A stretch of DNA of 34,922 bases, taken from an uncultured Gammaproteobacteria bacterium (lineage in GTDB: Bacteria; Pseudomonadota; Gammaproteobacteria; Pseudomonadales; Pseudohongiellaceae). Made by a program: the position numbers and the translations under genes. Where the stretch lies: contig CAJXIY010000024.1 of NCBI GenBank assembly GCA_913054495.1, positions 1-34,922 on the forward strand, in the 5' to 3' direction. A model generated the notes under the pieces. The model was not told the DNA's origin. It did no database searches and saw only the letters and a program-made list of their open reading frames with translations. Positions 18,061 to 28,661 of this stretch are shown one piece after another (position 1 is the first letter of the stretch; each line of letters starts with the position of its first letter).

Positions 18061-20244
18061 ATGAATCTTACATTCAAAAACCCCTTTGGAATTCGCTTCA
18101 AGCTGGTTTTTCTTTCCAGCTTTTTGTTGGTTATTCCGTGGCTTGGTTATCAGTATATTATCGAGATGGAAGAGTATCTGCGCCGAGGCCAGGAGCAAAT
18201 TGTTCTGGGCACGGCGCAAGCCCTGGCAACTGCGCTAAACGAGCGTCCGGAGTTATTTGACGAGGGCAGTTATAGCCCGGCCCGCCGTACCGAAGACCTC
18301 TACGTATATCCAGTTTATTCACCACTCTCTCTCGACGACGGCAGCCTGCTCGACTGGCGTGAATATCAGCAGTATGAAGTCGACTACGGTCACGATGACT
18401 ATCTGCGCACCGATTTGAACCCTTATCGACCTTACGAAAAAGAAGGCTCCCTGAGTTTCAAAAACATGGTGGGTGAATACAACGGTTCTCTCTATGCCTA
18501 CTTTAAGGTTATCGATGACAATATTGTTTACCGCAGTCGTGATGCACTGAGTGTGCATCGCAGCGATTTCTTGCAGATATCCATGCTTTCCAGGGAAGGC
18601 AATAGTGTAAGTCGCTATGTTATCGCCCCCCATGAACCAGAATTTCTCTACCCTTTTAAGGTAGGCGACGATTATTCGGAACCAATCCATGAGGAAAGAA
18701 TCAGCGGGCAGTGGTATGAAACGGCGGATGGCTACGATATAGAATTACAGATACCGATGGAGATGCTGGGGGGTAGACTGGGTTTCGCCATCTTCGATGT
18801 GGATGATCCTCAGACTCGTGATATCAGCACCGTGGTTGCCACCTACAAGGCAGCAGACGCCGAACGGCTTGGTTCCCTAAAACTTCCTACGCCTGAAATT
18901 GACAGAATTGTCGCCGGTATGGGGCACAATAACTCAAGAATCCAGATAGTCGATCGCGGCGGGCGGGTACTGTTGACGGTTGGAGATATTCAATCGGCCA
19001 CTGGACTGAATGTATCTTCCCGAATCGAGGATGCTCGAACCAATAAGTACTGGCTCTATATTCAGAATAAAATACTGAATCCGATTTACTACCAGATCTT
19101 GACGAAACCCAGTAATGACTTTATCGATGATCTGTACTCCGATGTAACCCGCGCCGGCGCGCATATCGATTCCGCCCTAAAGGGCACCGCATTTACCCAG
19201 TTTCGCACACTCGCAGGTGGCGAGACGCGACTACTCGAAGCGGCCCACCCCATACTCGCTAATGGCGAAGTGATAGGGGCGGTGGTGGTAGATCAAAACA
19301 TGAATGGCTTGCGTACGTTCAGAAATCAGGCCCTGGAAACCTTGTTCAATACGATTCTCGGGGTGATGCTGCTGGTTACGCTGGGCCTGTTTTTCTCTGC
19401 ATCTCGAATTTCCAGCCGCATCCGATCCTTGAGAAATCAGGCAGAGCGCATTATCGACGACACCGGCCGGGTTCAGAATACTATCGTGGCCTCGAGAAGT
19501 TCCGATGAGATAGGGGATCTTTCCCGATCTTTCTCAAATATCGTCGAGCGGCTGACCCAGCACACGAGCTATCTCGAGAATATGTCGTCCAGACTCTCTC
19601 ACGAACTCCGCACGCCGGTTACAGTCGTGAGATCATCGCTGGAAAACCTCGGACTGACCGTCAAGGACAAGGAGTCAGCGGTCTACCTGGAGAGAGCGGA
19701 AGAGGGAATCAAGCGCCTCAATATCATCCTGACCAATATGAGCGAGGCGACGCGGCTGGAACAAATGCTGCAAACTGAGGATAAAGAGAAAATTGATCTG
19801 AATGCTGTCATTCACGGCAGCGTAGAAGGCTACAAGTTGGCCTACCCGGACCAGCAGTTCGATCTGGACATGGAATCCGGCCCTATTTTTGCCAATGGTG
19901 TGCCGGAATACATTGCCCAGATGCTCGATAAGCTTATTGCCAATGCCGTCGAATTTTCCTATCCAGATCAGCCAATTACAATCTACTGCCATACATTGAG
20001 AGACCATGTTGTTATCAAGGTCTCCAATGCCGGCCCCTCGCTGCCCGCAGAAATGGGAGACCGGGTATTCGATGCGATGATCTCGGTGCGACCGCAGGAA
20101 AAACAAAAACAACCGCACCTGGGGATAGGCTTGCACATTGCTCGGCTGATCACCGAATTTCACGGCGGTCAGATCAGGGCGGAGAACCGAAAAGACCGGG
20201 AGGGCGTGACAGTTTCGGTGGTTATACCCCTGTTTTACCGTTGA
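18061..20244 (+). CDS. pdsS: sensor histidine kinase, PdsS-like
   Basis: 727 residues. TM1 at about 14-32, a large periplasmic domain (about 35-425), TM2 at about 428-447, HAMP (about 446-500), HisKA with phospho-acceptor His514 in SHELRTP, and HATPase_c with the N-box near Asn628 (LIANAVEFS), a VSNAGPS G1-like box in which the usual Asp is Asn, and LGIGLHIARLI. The N-terminus (IRFKLVFLSSFLLVIPWLGYQ then the GQEQIVLGTAQALATAL region) fits the PdsS kinase of the dedicated sortase system as I recall it. Signal unknown. The sortase and its LPXTG-type target, normally in the same cluster, are absent from this window. Confidence 0.85.
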   Translation: MNLTFKNPFGIRFKLVFLSSFLLVIPWLGYQYIIEMEEYLRRGQEQIVLGTAQALATALNERPELFDEGSYSPARRTEDLYVYPVYSPLSLDDGSLLDWREYQQYEVDYGHDDYLRTDLNPYRPYEKEGSLSFKNMVGEYNGSLYAYFKVIDDNIVYRSRDALSVHRSDFLQISMLSREGNSVSRYVIAPHEPEFLYPFKVGDDYSEPIHEERISGQWYETADGYDIELQIPMEMLGGRLGFAIFDVDDPQTRDISTVVATYKAADAERLGSLKLPTPEIDRIVAGMGHNNSRIQIVDRGGRVLLTVGDIQSATGLNVSSRIEDARTNKYWLYIQNKILNPIYYQILTKPSNDFIDDLYSDVTRAGAHIDSALKGTAFTQFRTLAGGETRLLEAAHPILANGEVIGAVVVDQNMNGLRTFRNQALETLFNTILGVMLLVTLGLFFSASRISSRIRSLRNQAERIIDDTGRVQNTIVASRSSDEIGDLSRSFSNIVERLTQHTSYLENMSSRLSHELRTPVTVVRSSLENLGLTVKDKESAVYLERAEEGIKRLNIILTNMSEATRLEQMLQTEDKEKIDLNAVIHGSVEGYKLAYPDQQFDLDMESGPIFANGVPEYIAQMLDKLIANAVEFSYPDQPITIYCHTLRDHVVIKVSNAGPSLPAEMGDRVFDAMISVRPQEKQKQPHLGIGLHIARLITEFHGGQIRAENRKDREGVTVSVVIPLFYR

Positions 20245-20254
20245 TGCCGTCGCC

Positions 20255-20269
20255 CTAGCAGGCTGTTGG
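20255..20269 (+). repeat. single CTAGCAGGCTGTTGG motif copy
   Basis: Lies between the ends of convergent pdsS and the DUF2889 gene, taking up more than half of that gap. Same sequence as the ends of the element at 8325-8470. Confidence 0.5.
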
Positions 20270-20270
20270 C

Positions 20271-20837
20271 TTAGTCCTCGCCGGTGTAATAGTCGGGTGC
20301 ATTCTCCTTGACGATGGGGGAATCCGTAGACCAGGCGTGGCAGGTATCGAGTACCACCGGCCTCGATTTGGACTTCGTCACTTTGGAGTCGGGCTGCTTT
20401 TTCCGGTGACGGAGTAAGGGCCAGATAGTCTGCATCGCCACCGTCGCCATTGGGAATAGCAGCTCGGTCAGATGTGTACAGCCCCGCACCCCGCCCACCT
20501 TCATTCTAATCGCCTTGCGCCAGCCCGGGCCCATCTTGATGCCAATAATAGAGCTGTAATTGGGGGTAATGCTGGGGCACATCTGAAATGGGCTATTGTC
20601 GGTGACGGCGACGACTTCTCGAATTACAAATTCATCGTCGATCGTCACCCGCAGCAACATTTCGTGCAAGGGCTCGCCCACTTTCACCTCGCCGCGCCAG
20701 TTATTCTTAAAAGCATAGGTCTTGGTATCGGTCATGTGGGCTTCTATATCCCACATGCCGTCATCGCGCTCAAAACCACGATAATCGATGGCGCGGGTGT
20801 GCACGTGTTTTCTCGCGACAGATTCAGGAAATGGCAT
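20271..20837 (-). CDS. DUF2889 family protein
   Basis: 188 residues. Recognised by HTRAIDYRGFERDDGMWDIEAHMTDTKTY, GEPLHEMLLRVTIDDEFVI, the Cys in QMCPSI and GCTHLTELLFPMATVAMQT, the pattern of DUF2889. No signal peptide or transmembrane segment. The C-terminal 50 residues are basic, then Asp-rich, and less typical. The function is unknown. AAGGAG stands 13 bases before the ATG within a dispersed repeat motif copy (20841-20856), an unusually long spacing. Confidence 0.85.
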   Translation of the reverse strand: MPFPESVARKHVHTRAIDYRGFERDDGMWDIEAHMTDTKTYAFKNNWRGEVKVGEPLHEMLLRVTIDDEFVIREVVAVTDNSPFQMCPSITPNYSSIIGIKMGPGWRKAIRMKVGGVRGCTHLTELLFPMATVAMQTIWPLLRHRKKQPDSKVTKSKSRPVVLDTCHAWSTDSPIVKENAPDYYTGED

Positions 20838-20986
20838 AATTTATCAGAGGCTCCTTGCCAGGAATTAAAAAAGTTTTATCTTTACAGATGAGGGTGACTA
20901 CACGGGGGTTTCAGTGACGGCCCACTGCGCCGTCAAAGCCTTGATTTCTCTACAGTCTCGCGATTATAACGTATGAGCTAAGTTTT

Positions 20987-21017
20987 TTGTGCCCCATACC
21001 CATGAATCGGGCATAAT
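20987..21017 (+). promoter_or_regulatory. promoter candidate for the parvulin gene
   Basis: -10 CATAAT (21012-21017) in GGGCATAATG and a weak -35 TTGTGC (20987-20992) with a 19-base spacer. The same GGGCATAATG word stands upstream of thiC. Confidence 0.35.
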
Positions 21018-21046
21018 GTTTGGCCAATAAAAGGGGGGATCAGCCT

Positions 21047-21325
21047 ATGACCACAGCCAGCGCGCGGCATATATTAGTAGATACAGAAGAGGAATGTCTT
21101 CAACTTAAAGTTCGAATAGATGCAGGCGAAGACTTCGCAGACCTTGCCCGTGCCCATTCCAACTGCCCTTCGAAAGCGCAGGGCGGTGACCTTGGGCAGT
21201 TTGGACCAGGTATGATGGTAAAGGAGTTTGATGCCGTCGTTTTTAGCGCGGATATCAATACCGTGCAGGGCCCGGTAAAAACACAATTCGGCTATCACCT
21301 CCTGGAAGTAACGAGCAGGGACTAG
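21047..21325 (+). CDS. ppiC: parvulin-type peptidyl-prolyl isomerase (PpiC-like)
   Basis: 92 residues, a single parvulin domain as in E. coli PpiC (93). Motifs: ARHILVDTEEEC, GEDFADLARAHSNCPSKAQGGDLGQFGPGMMVKEFD and GPVKTQFGYHLLEV, with the paired active-site His at both ends. No signal peptide, so it is cytoplasmic. It catalyses cis-trans isomerisation of Xaa-Pro bonds. ATG 21047 is chosen over 21020 because a strong GGGGGGA ribosome binding site sits nine bases before it and MTTASARHIL fits the family. The TAG stop is part of CTAGCAGGCTGTTGAA, a repeated motif. Confidence 0.94.
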   Translation: MTTASARHILVDTEEECLQLKVRIDAGEDFADLARAHSNCPSKAQGGDLGQFGPGMMVKEFDAVVFSADINTVQGPVKTQFGYHLLEVTSRD

Positions 21326-21340
21326 CAGGCTGTTGAAGAA
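21322..21340 (+). repeat. CTAGCAGGCTGTTGAA motif supplying the ppiC stop codon
   Basis: Matches the inverted ends of the 8325-8470 element; the TAG at 21323-21325 is the ppiC stop. No second inverted copy was found in the following 110 bases. Confidence 0.5.
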
Positions 21341-21453
21341 ATTGAAGAAGGTTTCGACAGGGTTTGCGAGCCCATAAAGAATCCAATGAATGCGTTACTG
21401 ACTCGCCTGGCTAGCGCTCCCTCCAAATAGTCCTGAGCAGGAAATAATCCCAA

Positions 21454-22074
21454 ATGAACAAGCTGCAATCCAAATTTGGTAGCGCCGATACCGAGGTGGT
21501 TTCACGGGAAATTTGTCATAGTGGATTTTTACAACTGCACCGCCTCCAGCTTCGACACAAATTATTTGCCGGCCCTTGGAGTAAAGTCATAGACAGAGAA
21601 CTGCTTGTCAAAGGCCAGGCAGTTGGTGTCTTGTTATTCGATCCTGCCCGGGAGGAAGTTGTTCTCGTACGCCAGTTCAGAGTGGGCATGATCGATGAAA
21701 AGCAAAGTCCGTGGCTGCTAGAGCTCGTGGCAGGCATGGCGGGCGAAGACGAAGATCTGTTGGAGGTAGCCAGTCGAGAGGCCGAAGAAGAGTCTAATTG
21801 CAGCCCCAGCAACCTGACCGAGATCTATAGCTACTACAATAGTCCCGGCACCAGCAACGAAAGACTTAGCCTGTTCTGCGGACAGGTCGACGCCAGTAAT
21901 GCCGGGGGTGTATTTGGTTTAAGCGAAGAACATGAAGATATTCAGGTTGTGGTGTTGCCGGTCAATGAGCTGTTTGCGGCAGTTGAATCGGGGCTGATTA
22001 ACAACGCCATGACTATTATTGCAAGTCAATGGCTGCAATTACACAAGGAAGAGTTAGTGCAACGCTGGAGATAG
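21454..22074 (+). CDS. nudF: ADP-ribose pyrophosphatase (Nudix)
   Basis: 206 residues, close to E. coli NudF (209). It hydrolyses ADP-ribose to AMP and ribose 5-phosphate. The Nudix box spans GMAGEDEDLLEVASREAEEE and then SNC: the metal-binding REAEEE core is intact, but the Gly usually third from the end of the box is Asn. The upstream part HRLQLRHKLFAGPWSKVIDRELLVKGQAVGVLLFDP and ELVAGM are as in NudF. It heads the nudF-yqiB-cpdA-yqiA-parE run conserved in gammaproteobacteria. AGGA lies 11 bases before the ATG. Confidence 0.93.
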   Translation: MNKLQSKFGSADTEVVSREICHSGFLQLHRLQLRHKLFAGPWSKVIDRELLVKGQAVGVLLFDPAREEVVLVRQFRVGMIDEKQSPWLLELVAGMAGEDEDLLEVASREAEEESNCSPSNLTEIYSYYNSPGTSNERLSLFCGQVDASNAGGVFGLSEEHEDIQVVVLPVNELFAAVESGLINNAMTIIASQWLQLHKEELVQRWR

Positions 22075-22330
22075 GTTTTCTCCGCCAGATTCAGGGGTGA
22101 CATCGAATAGAAACTTATTCAAATAGAAGCTCGCATTAATGTGACAATTGGTTACAATTGAGAGAATGTGCCCGACAGGCAGGTGGGGCAGGGGCTGTTC
22201 CTCGAATAGATGTAAGATGTTGGCTCAGAGATAGGGAGAGAAGCCGATAAAAGACTAATCGGGCAGAACATTCGCTCTTAAACCGACGGCGACAATGCAG
22301 GTGCCGAACGTAAGGAATCCATGCATAGAA

Positions 22331-22897
22331 ATGGCGAAGACCAGTTACCGTATTGATCTGATTAAACAGATGGCTGAATGTGATGCCAACTTCATTCGGC
22401 TGCTCAAATTATTGCCCTATCTGCAGGCATACAGAGACAGGTCGTTTCTGGAGCATGCTCTGCGGCAAGCACCCCTCGAAGAACTGAATGATGGCATGTA
22501 TATAAGCGACAGTGAGCCAGAAAAAGCGCTGGAGGGCCTTAGCTCCAAATTTGTAATTGCCGATCTGGAGAATACGGCAGACAAAGTCACTGTTGAAATG
22601 AAAATTGTTGAAGCATTTAAATATACAACCACTCTGGAAATTACGCAGCAACCGGAGTTAAAGCAATGGATGACGAATCCTTCGATGCTGGTACGCGTTT
22701 ATCATGATGCCTGTACTGCAGAAGTTGTGTCTTACCAGGGACATCGAAATTTGAAACCCAGATATTCACGACCCAATCCTCAGATGTATCATGCGGATGA
22801 GAAGATGCAGGTTAATGCTTTTCTGGGTGAGTGGCTAACTCTGTGCTTGAAAGTTGGAAGAAGCGCAAAGGTGCCCGATAGTTTAATGAGTATTTGA
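22331..22897 (+). CDS. yqiB: DUF1249 family protein (YqiB-like)
   Basis: 188 residues from the ATG at 22331. Recognised as the E. coli YqiB homologue by MxECDANFIRLLKLLP, MKIVEAFKYTTTLEI, MLVRVYHDACTAEVVSYQ, RYSRPNPQMYHADEKMQVNAFLGEWLTLCL and by its place between nudF and cpdA. It is longer than YqiB (140), mainly because of an extra segment at about residues 30-75 and a longer tail. The frame is open back to 22295 (ATG), so that start is an alternative; AAGGA is better placed for an out-of-frame ATG at 22321. Function unknown. The TGA stop lies in TTGATCAGAGGCTCCTTA, a repeat motif copy. Confidence 0.88.
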   Translation: MAKTSYRIDLIKQMAECDANFIRLLKLLPYLQAYRDRSFLEHALRQAPLEELNDGMYISDSEPEKALEGLSSKFVIADLENTADKVTVEMKIVEAFKYTTTLEITQQPELKQWMTNPSMLVRVYHDACTAEVVSYQGHRNLKPRYSRPNPQMYHADEKMQVNAFLGEWLTLCLKVGRSAKVPDSLMSI

Positions 22898-22915
22898 TCA
22901 GAGGCTCCTTAATCA
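22894..22915. repeat. copy of the CCTCTGATYAA motif at the yqiB stop
   Basis: Plus strand TTGATCAGAGGCTCCTTA; reverse complement TAAGGAGCCTCTGATCAA. Closely matches copies at 9980-9998, 20841-20856 and 23749-23766. Confidence 0.5.
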
Positions 22916-22932
22916 ATATCTCCAAGAAAGTC

Positions 22933-23751
22933 ATGACTCTATTGATTCCACACAATCCGATCAACATTGTTCAAGTTACCGATCCCCATCTCTATAAAAA
23001 TGCGAAGGGTACTTTGCTGAGAATGAACACTCAGGATAGCCTGGATCATGTTATCAAGTTGGTGCAGGAGACCGAGAGTGATATTGACCTGCTGCTGGCT
23101 ACAGGGGATATAGCACAGGATGCTTCACTTGAGGCCTACCATAATTTTATCCGCACCGTGGCTGTCATCGATGCGCCCCTGCGTTGGATACCTGGGAATC
23201 ATGACAGCGCGACCTTGATGCTTGAAATAGCGCAAGGCACGGACACCGGTGAAAAATCCGTAAGACTTGCCAATTGGCTGGTCCTGTTACTCGACACCAG
23301 CATCGAGGGTAAGGTGCATGGCAGATTGGCTGAATCGGAGTTGGAATTGCTCGAGGAGAGCCTCGATGCAGCACAGGGCGATAAGGACTTAGATCACTGC
23401 CTGATCTGTCTGCACCATAATCCGATTCCCGGTAATGCGGGATGGATGAAAGATGTAGGCCTGGTTAACGATGATCAGTTCTTTGAGATTATCGATCGAT
23501 TCGATAAAGTTAACTGCATTCTCTACGGGCACATACATCAGGATTTGGATTTTATGCACAAGAATATTCGCTGTCTGTGCACTCCGTCTACCTGCATACA
23601 ATTTAAGGCCGGCGTGACCAACTTTGAGCTGGATAAAGTTAATCCTGGTTATCGTTCCCTGAAACTGTTTGCAGATGGCAGCATCGAAACCGGAGTGAGA
23701 AGAGTGGGCGGTTATGCTCTGGAAGCGGATTACGCCAGCAAAGGCTATTAA
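22933..23751 (+). CDS. cpdA: 3',5'-cyclic-AMP phosphodiesterase
   Basis: 272 residues from ATG 22933 (E. coli 275). Class III metallophosphoesterase that lowers cAMP. All five metal-site blocks are present: TDPHLY (17-21), TGDIAQD (57-63), GNHD (98-101), LHHNP and YGHIHQD. The start MTLLIPHNPINIVQVTDPH matches the family; a TTG at 22894 in frame is far less likely. AAGAAAG precedes the ATG. It sits in the conserved nudF-yqiB-cpdA-yqiA-parE order. Its TAA stop begins a TAAGGCACCTCTGATTAA repeat copy. Confidence 0.95.
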   Translation: MTLLIPHNPINIVQVTDPHLYKNAKGTLLRMNTQDSLDHVIKLVQETESDIDLLLATGDIAQDASLEAYHNFIRTVAVIDAPLRWIPGNHDSATLMLEIAQGTDTGEKSVRLANWLVLLLDTSIEGKVHGRLAESELELLEESLDAAQGDKDLDHCLICLHHNPIPGNAGWMKDVGLVNDDQFFEIIDRFDKVNCILYGHIHQDLDFMHKNIRCLCTPSTCIQFKAGVTNFELDKVNPGYRSLKLFADGSIETGVRRVGGYALEADYASKGY

Positions 23752-23766
23752 GGCACCTCTGATTAA
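23749..23766. repeat. copy of the GGCACCTCTGATTAA motif at the cpdA stop
   Basis: TAAGGCACCTCTGATTAA; the first three bases are the cpdA stop codon. One of the best matches to the family consensus. Confidence 0.5.
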
Positions 23767-23773
23767 TGGCTCG

Positions 23774-24364
23774 ATGAGTGCAGCAGCCACCGTACTCTAC
23801 CTTCACGGTTTTCTCAGCTCTCCCCAGTCCAAAAAAGCACAGCAAACCCTGCGCTATTGCGTGCGACGGGGCATGGGAGAGAACGTCCTGATTCCGCAGA
23901 TGCGGTTTGGGCCCGCGCAGACCATGGCCGAGCTCAGAGCCTTGGTCGAGTCCCAGGACCGGCGTCGACTGGTACTTATCGGAAGCTCCCTGGGTGGCTT
24001 CTATGCCACCTATCTGGCGGAAGAATACGGGTTTCCTGCGGTCCTGATAAATCCTGCGGTGCGACCGTTCGAGTTGTGGCAGGAACACCTGGGGCGGCAC
24101 CGAAATTATTACACCGATGAGATCCACACGGTAACAAAAAAACATATTGAAGAACTAAAAGAACTGGACAGATCTCAGTTACAATATCCACGAAATTATA
24201 TGGTGTTGCTGCAGAGCGGCGACGAAGTTCTGGACTACACACAGGCGCGCGAAAAATTCGAATCTTCAAGGTGCATAGTCAGGGAGAACGGCAGTCACAG
24301 CTACGAGGATTTTGCTGACGAATTGCCTGCAATCTTCGACTTTCTATTATCGAGAATAGACTGA
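23774..24364 (+). CDS. yqiA: YqiA-like esterase (alpha/beta hydrolase)
   Basis: 196 residues. Small UPF0227/YqiA alpha/beta hydrolase: LYLHGFLSSPQSKKAQ at the N-terminus, nucleophile Ser72 in GSSLGG, Asp in LLQSGDEVLDY and His in GSHSYEDF. E. coli YqiA hydrolyses short-chain acyl esters in vitro; the natural substrate is unknown. ATG 23774 (MSAAATVLYLHGF) fits the family; the frame is open back to 23714 inside cpdA. It lies 22 bases after cpdA and 64 before parE, the usual order. Confidence 0.93.
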   Translation: MSAAATVLYLHGFLSSPQSKKAQQTLRYCVRRGMGENVLIPQMRFGPAQTMAELRALVESQDRRRLVLIGSSLGGFYATYLAEEYGFPAVLINPAVRPFELWQEHLGRHRNYYTDEIHTVTKKHIEELKELDRSQLQYPRNYMVLLQSGDEVLDYTQAREKFESSRCIVRENGSHSYEDFADELPAIFDFLLSRID

Positions 24365-24398
24365 TTTGACCGCGTAATCGTGCGACTAAATACGCTAG

Positions 24399-26351
<1,953 letters not shown>

Positions 26352-26393
26352 TTTGTGACCTGAAGCCAATCGAATTGAAACACTGAGAACAAC

Positions 26394-28661
26394 ATGAATC
26401 AGGACATAACAGTTAATGCAGACGGCGTCGAACAGATCGCGCTGAAAACCTATACTCAACAGGCGTATCTCAACTATGCGATGTACGTTATCAATGATCG
26501 GGCATTGCCGAGTCTGGCAGATGGCCTGAAGCCGGTGCAGCGCCGTATCGTCTACGCGATGTCAGAGTTGGGCCTGAAAGCCTCCGCCAAATTCAAAAAA
26601 TCCGCCCGCACCATAGGTGATGTTATAGGTAAATTTCATCCCCACGGCGATTCCGCATGTTACGAGGCAATGGTACTGATGGCGCAACCGTTTACCTACC
26701 GTTACCCGCTAATAGATGGTCAGGGCAACTGGGGGTCTCAAGACGATCCGAAATCATTTGCGGCGATGCGTTATACGGAATCTCGATTGCGAGCCTATGT
26801 CGATGTGTTGCTGGGCGAACTGGGACAGGGAACGGTCGACTGGAAACCGAATTTTGATGGAACACTCGATGAACCGAAGATTCTTCCAGCCAGGCTACCC
26901 AACATATTGCTAAATGGCGGTAGCGGTATAGCAGTCGGGATGGCGACGGACATACCCCCCCATAATCTCAGAGAAGTGGCGCGGGCATGTATTCACCTGC
27001 TGGACAAGCCCAAAGCGACGGTGGAAGACCTGTGTAAGTATATCAAGGGACCAGACTTCCCCACCGAAGCCGAACTCATCACGCCAAAAGAGGAAATTGT
27101 AGAGCTGTACCGGACCGGTCGAGGTTCGTTAAAAGCCCGAGCCATCTATCTCGTCGAGAACGGCGAAATGGTAATTACGGCCCTGCCCTACCAGGTCTCC
27201 GGCGCCAAAGTGCTGGAGCAGATCGCAGCCCAGATGCAAAAGAAAAAACTGCCAATGGTGATTGATCTGAGGGATGAATCCGACCATGAAAATCCAACAC
27301 GGATAGTCGTGGTGCCACGGTCAAATCGCATCGACATGGATGGTGTCATGTCACATCTGTTTTCCACTACCGACCTGGAGAGAAACTACCGGGTCAACTT
27401 CAACATGATCGGAATCAATAATCGGCCGCAGGTGAAAGACATCGCGACCCTGTTGAAGGAGTGGCTGCAGTTTCGCACTAGCACGGTAAAAAGAAGGCTA
27501 CAGTTTCGCCTCGATAAAATTCGCAGTCGAATGCATATCCTCGAGGGGCTGTTGATTGCATTTCTCAATATTGATGAAGTCATCAAGGTCATCCGTACGC
27601 AGGACAAGCCCAAGCCTGCTCTCATAAAAAAGTTCAAAATCTCGGCGCTGCAGGCCGAAGCCATACTGGATTTGAGACTGCGGCAACTGGCCAAACTTGA
27701 AGAAATCAAGATAGAGGCCGAACAGAAAGAACTGGGAGCGGAACGCAAGGGTCTGGAACAACTGCTTAAATCTGCGACCCGATTAAAAACATTTATCAAG
27801 AAAGAAATCCAGGCCGACGCGGAGAAGTTTGGGGACGACAGGCGCACGCCCATCGTAGTACGAGATGAATCGAAGGCCTTCAGTGAGACCGAATTGCTAT
27901 CGACGGAGCCAGTTACCATAGTCTTGTCTGAGCGCGGTTGGATGCGGGCGGCCAAGGGTCACGATGTAGATCCTACCGCCTTGCAATACAAATCGGGGGA
28001 TGGATTCAAGCTAGCGGCGCGAGGCAAGAGCAATCAGTTAGCTATTTTTCTCGACTCAACCGGGCGTGCCTACTCATTACCGGCCCACGGCCTGCCGTCG
28101 GCACGGGGCCAGGGTGAGCCAGTATCAGGGAAGGTCAATCCGCCCTCCGGCGCTACCTTTGAGGGGGTGATTATCGGAGAAGATGACAAGGATGTGTTAC
28201 TCGCAAGTGATGCCGGTTATGGATTTGTGGCGAAAGTCGGCGACCTGACGAGTAAGAATAAATCGGGGAAACTAATACTGAGACTACCGAAGGGGAGCGA
28301 GGTATTGTCCGCAATCACCGTCAACGACTATGCCAGTGATCTGATTGTGGCGATTACTAACGAAGGCAGGATGTTAATGTTTCCCTTAAGCGATCTGCCG
28401 CGCCTTGCTAAAGGCAAGGGCAACAAGATTATTAATATATCCCCCGCGCGTGTAGCGGAGCGACTGGAGTTTGTTGTCGCGCTGGTTGCCTTGACTCCCG
28501 AAGATACCTTGACAGTCTACGCAGGTCGCCGTCATCACAATTTAAAACCAGCGGACTTGTTACATTATCGCGGTGAAAGAGGGCGGCGAGGCAATAAATT
28601 GCCACGGGGATTTCAGAATGTAGACCGTATAGAACTTGTTAAGAAGACGCCGTTAAATTAA
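26394..28661 (+). CDS. parC: DNA topoisomerase IV subunit A
   Basis: 755 residues (E. coli 752). Breakage-reunion subunit: [32 protein letters not shown] at 25-56, [12 protein letters not shown] at 82-93, and catalytic Tyr127 in [10 protein letters not shown]. Ser87 and Glu91 correspond to E. coli Ser80 and Glu84, the wild-type residues at the main quinolone positions. The C-terminal part forms the degenerate beta-pinwheel and ends without the GyrA box QRRGGKG. It starts 42 bases after parE, so the two are probably co-transcribed. The last four bases overlap the end of the convergent membrane protein gene. Confidence 0.97.
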   Translation: MNQDITVNADGVEQIALKTYTQQAYLNYAMYVINDRALPSLADGLKPVQRRIVYAMSELGLKASAKFKKSARTIGDVIGKFHPHGDSACYEAMVLMAQPFTYRYPLIDGQGNWGSQDDPKSFAAMRYTESRLRAYVDVLLGELGQGTVDWKPNFDGTLDEPKILPARLPNILLNGGSGIAVGMATDIPPHNLREVARACIHLLDKPKATVEDLCKYIKGPDFPTEAELITPKEEIVELYRTGRGSLKARAIYLVENGEMVITALPYQVSGAKVLEQIAAQMQKKKLPMVIDLRDESDHENPTRIVVVPRSNRIDMDGVMSHLFSTTDLERNYRVNFNMIGINNRPQVKDIATLLKEWLQFRTSTVKRRLQFRLDKIRSRMHILEGLLIAFLNIDEVIKVIRTQDKPKPALIKKFKISALQAEAILDLRLRQLAKLEEIKIEAEQKELGAERKGLEQLLKSATRLKTFIKKEIQADAEKFGDDRRTPIVVRDESKAFSETELLSTEPVTIVLSERGWMRAAKGHDVDPTALQYKSGDGFKLAARGKSNQLAIFLDSTGRAYSLPAHGLPSARGQGEPVSGKVNPPSGATFEGVIIGEDDKDVLLASDAGYGFVAKVGDLTSKNKSGKLILRLPKGSEVLSAITVNDYASDLIVAITNEGRMLMFPLSDLPRLAKGKGNKIINISPARVAERLEFVVALVALTPEDTLTVYAGRRHHNLKPADLLHYRGERGRRGNKLPRGFQNVDRIELVKKTPLN

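Noticed and set aside
19675..20163. 162-codon minus-strand frame inside pdsS
   Set aside because: Antisense to the kinase HisKA/HATPase region; no independent evidence.
27386..27955. 189-codon minus-strand frame inside parC
   Set aside because: Low-complexity Ser/Arg/Leu composition typical of an antisense shadow of ParC.
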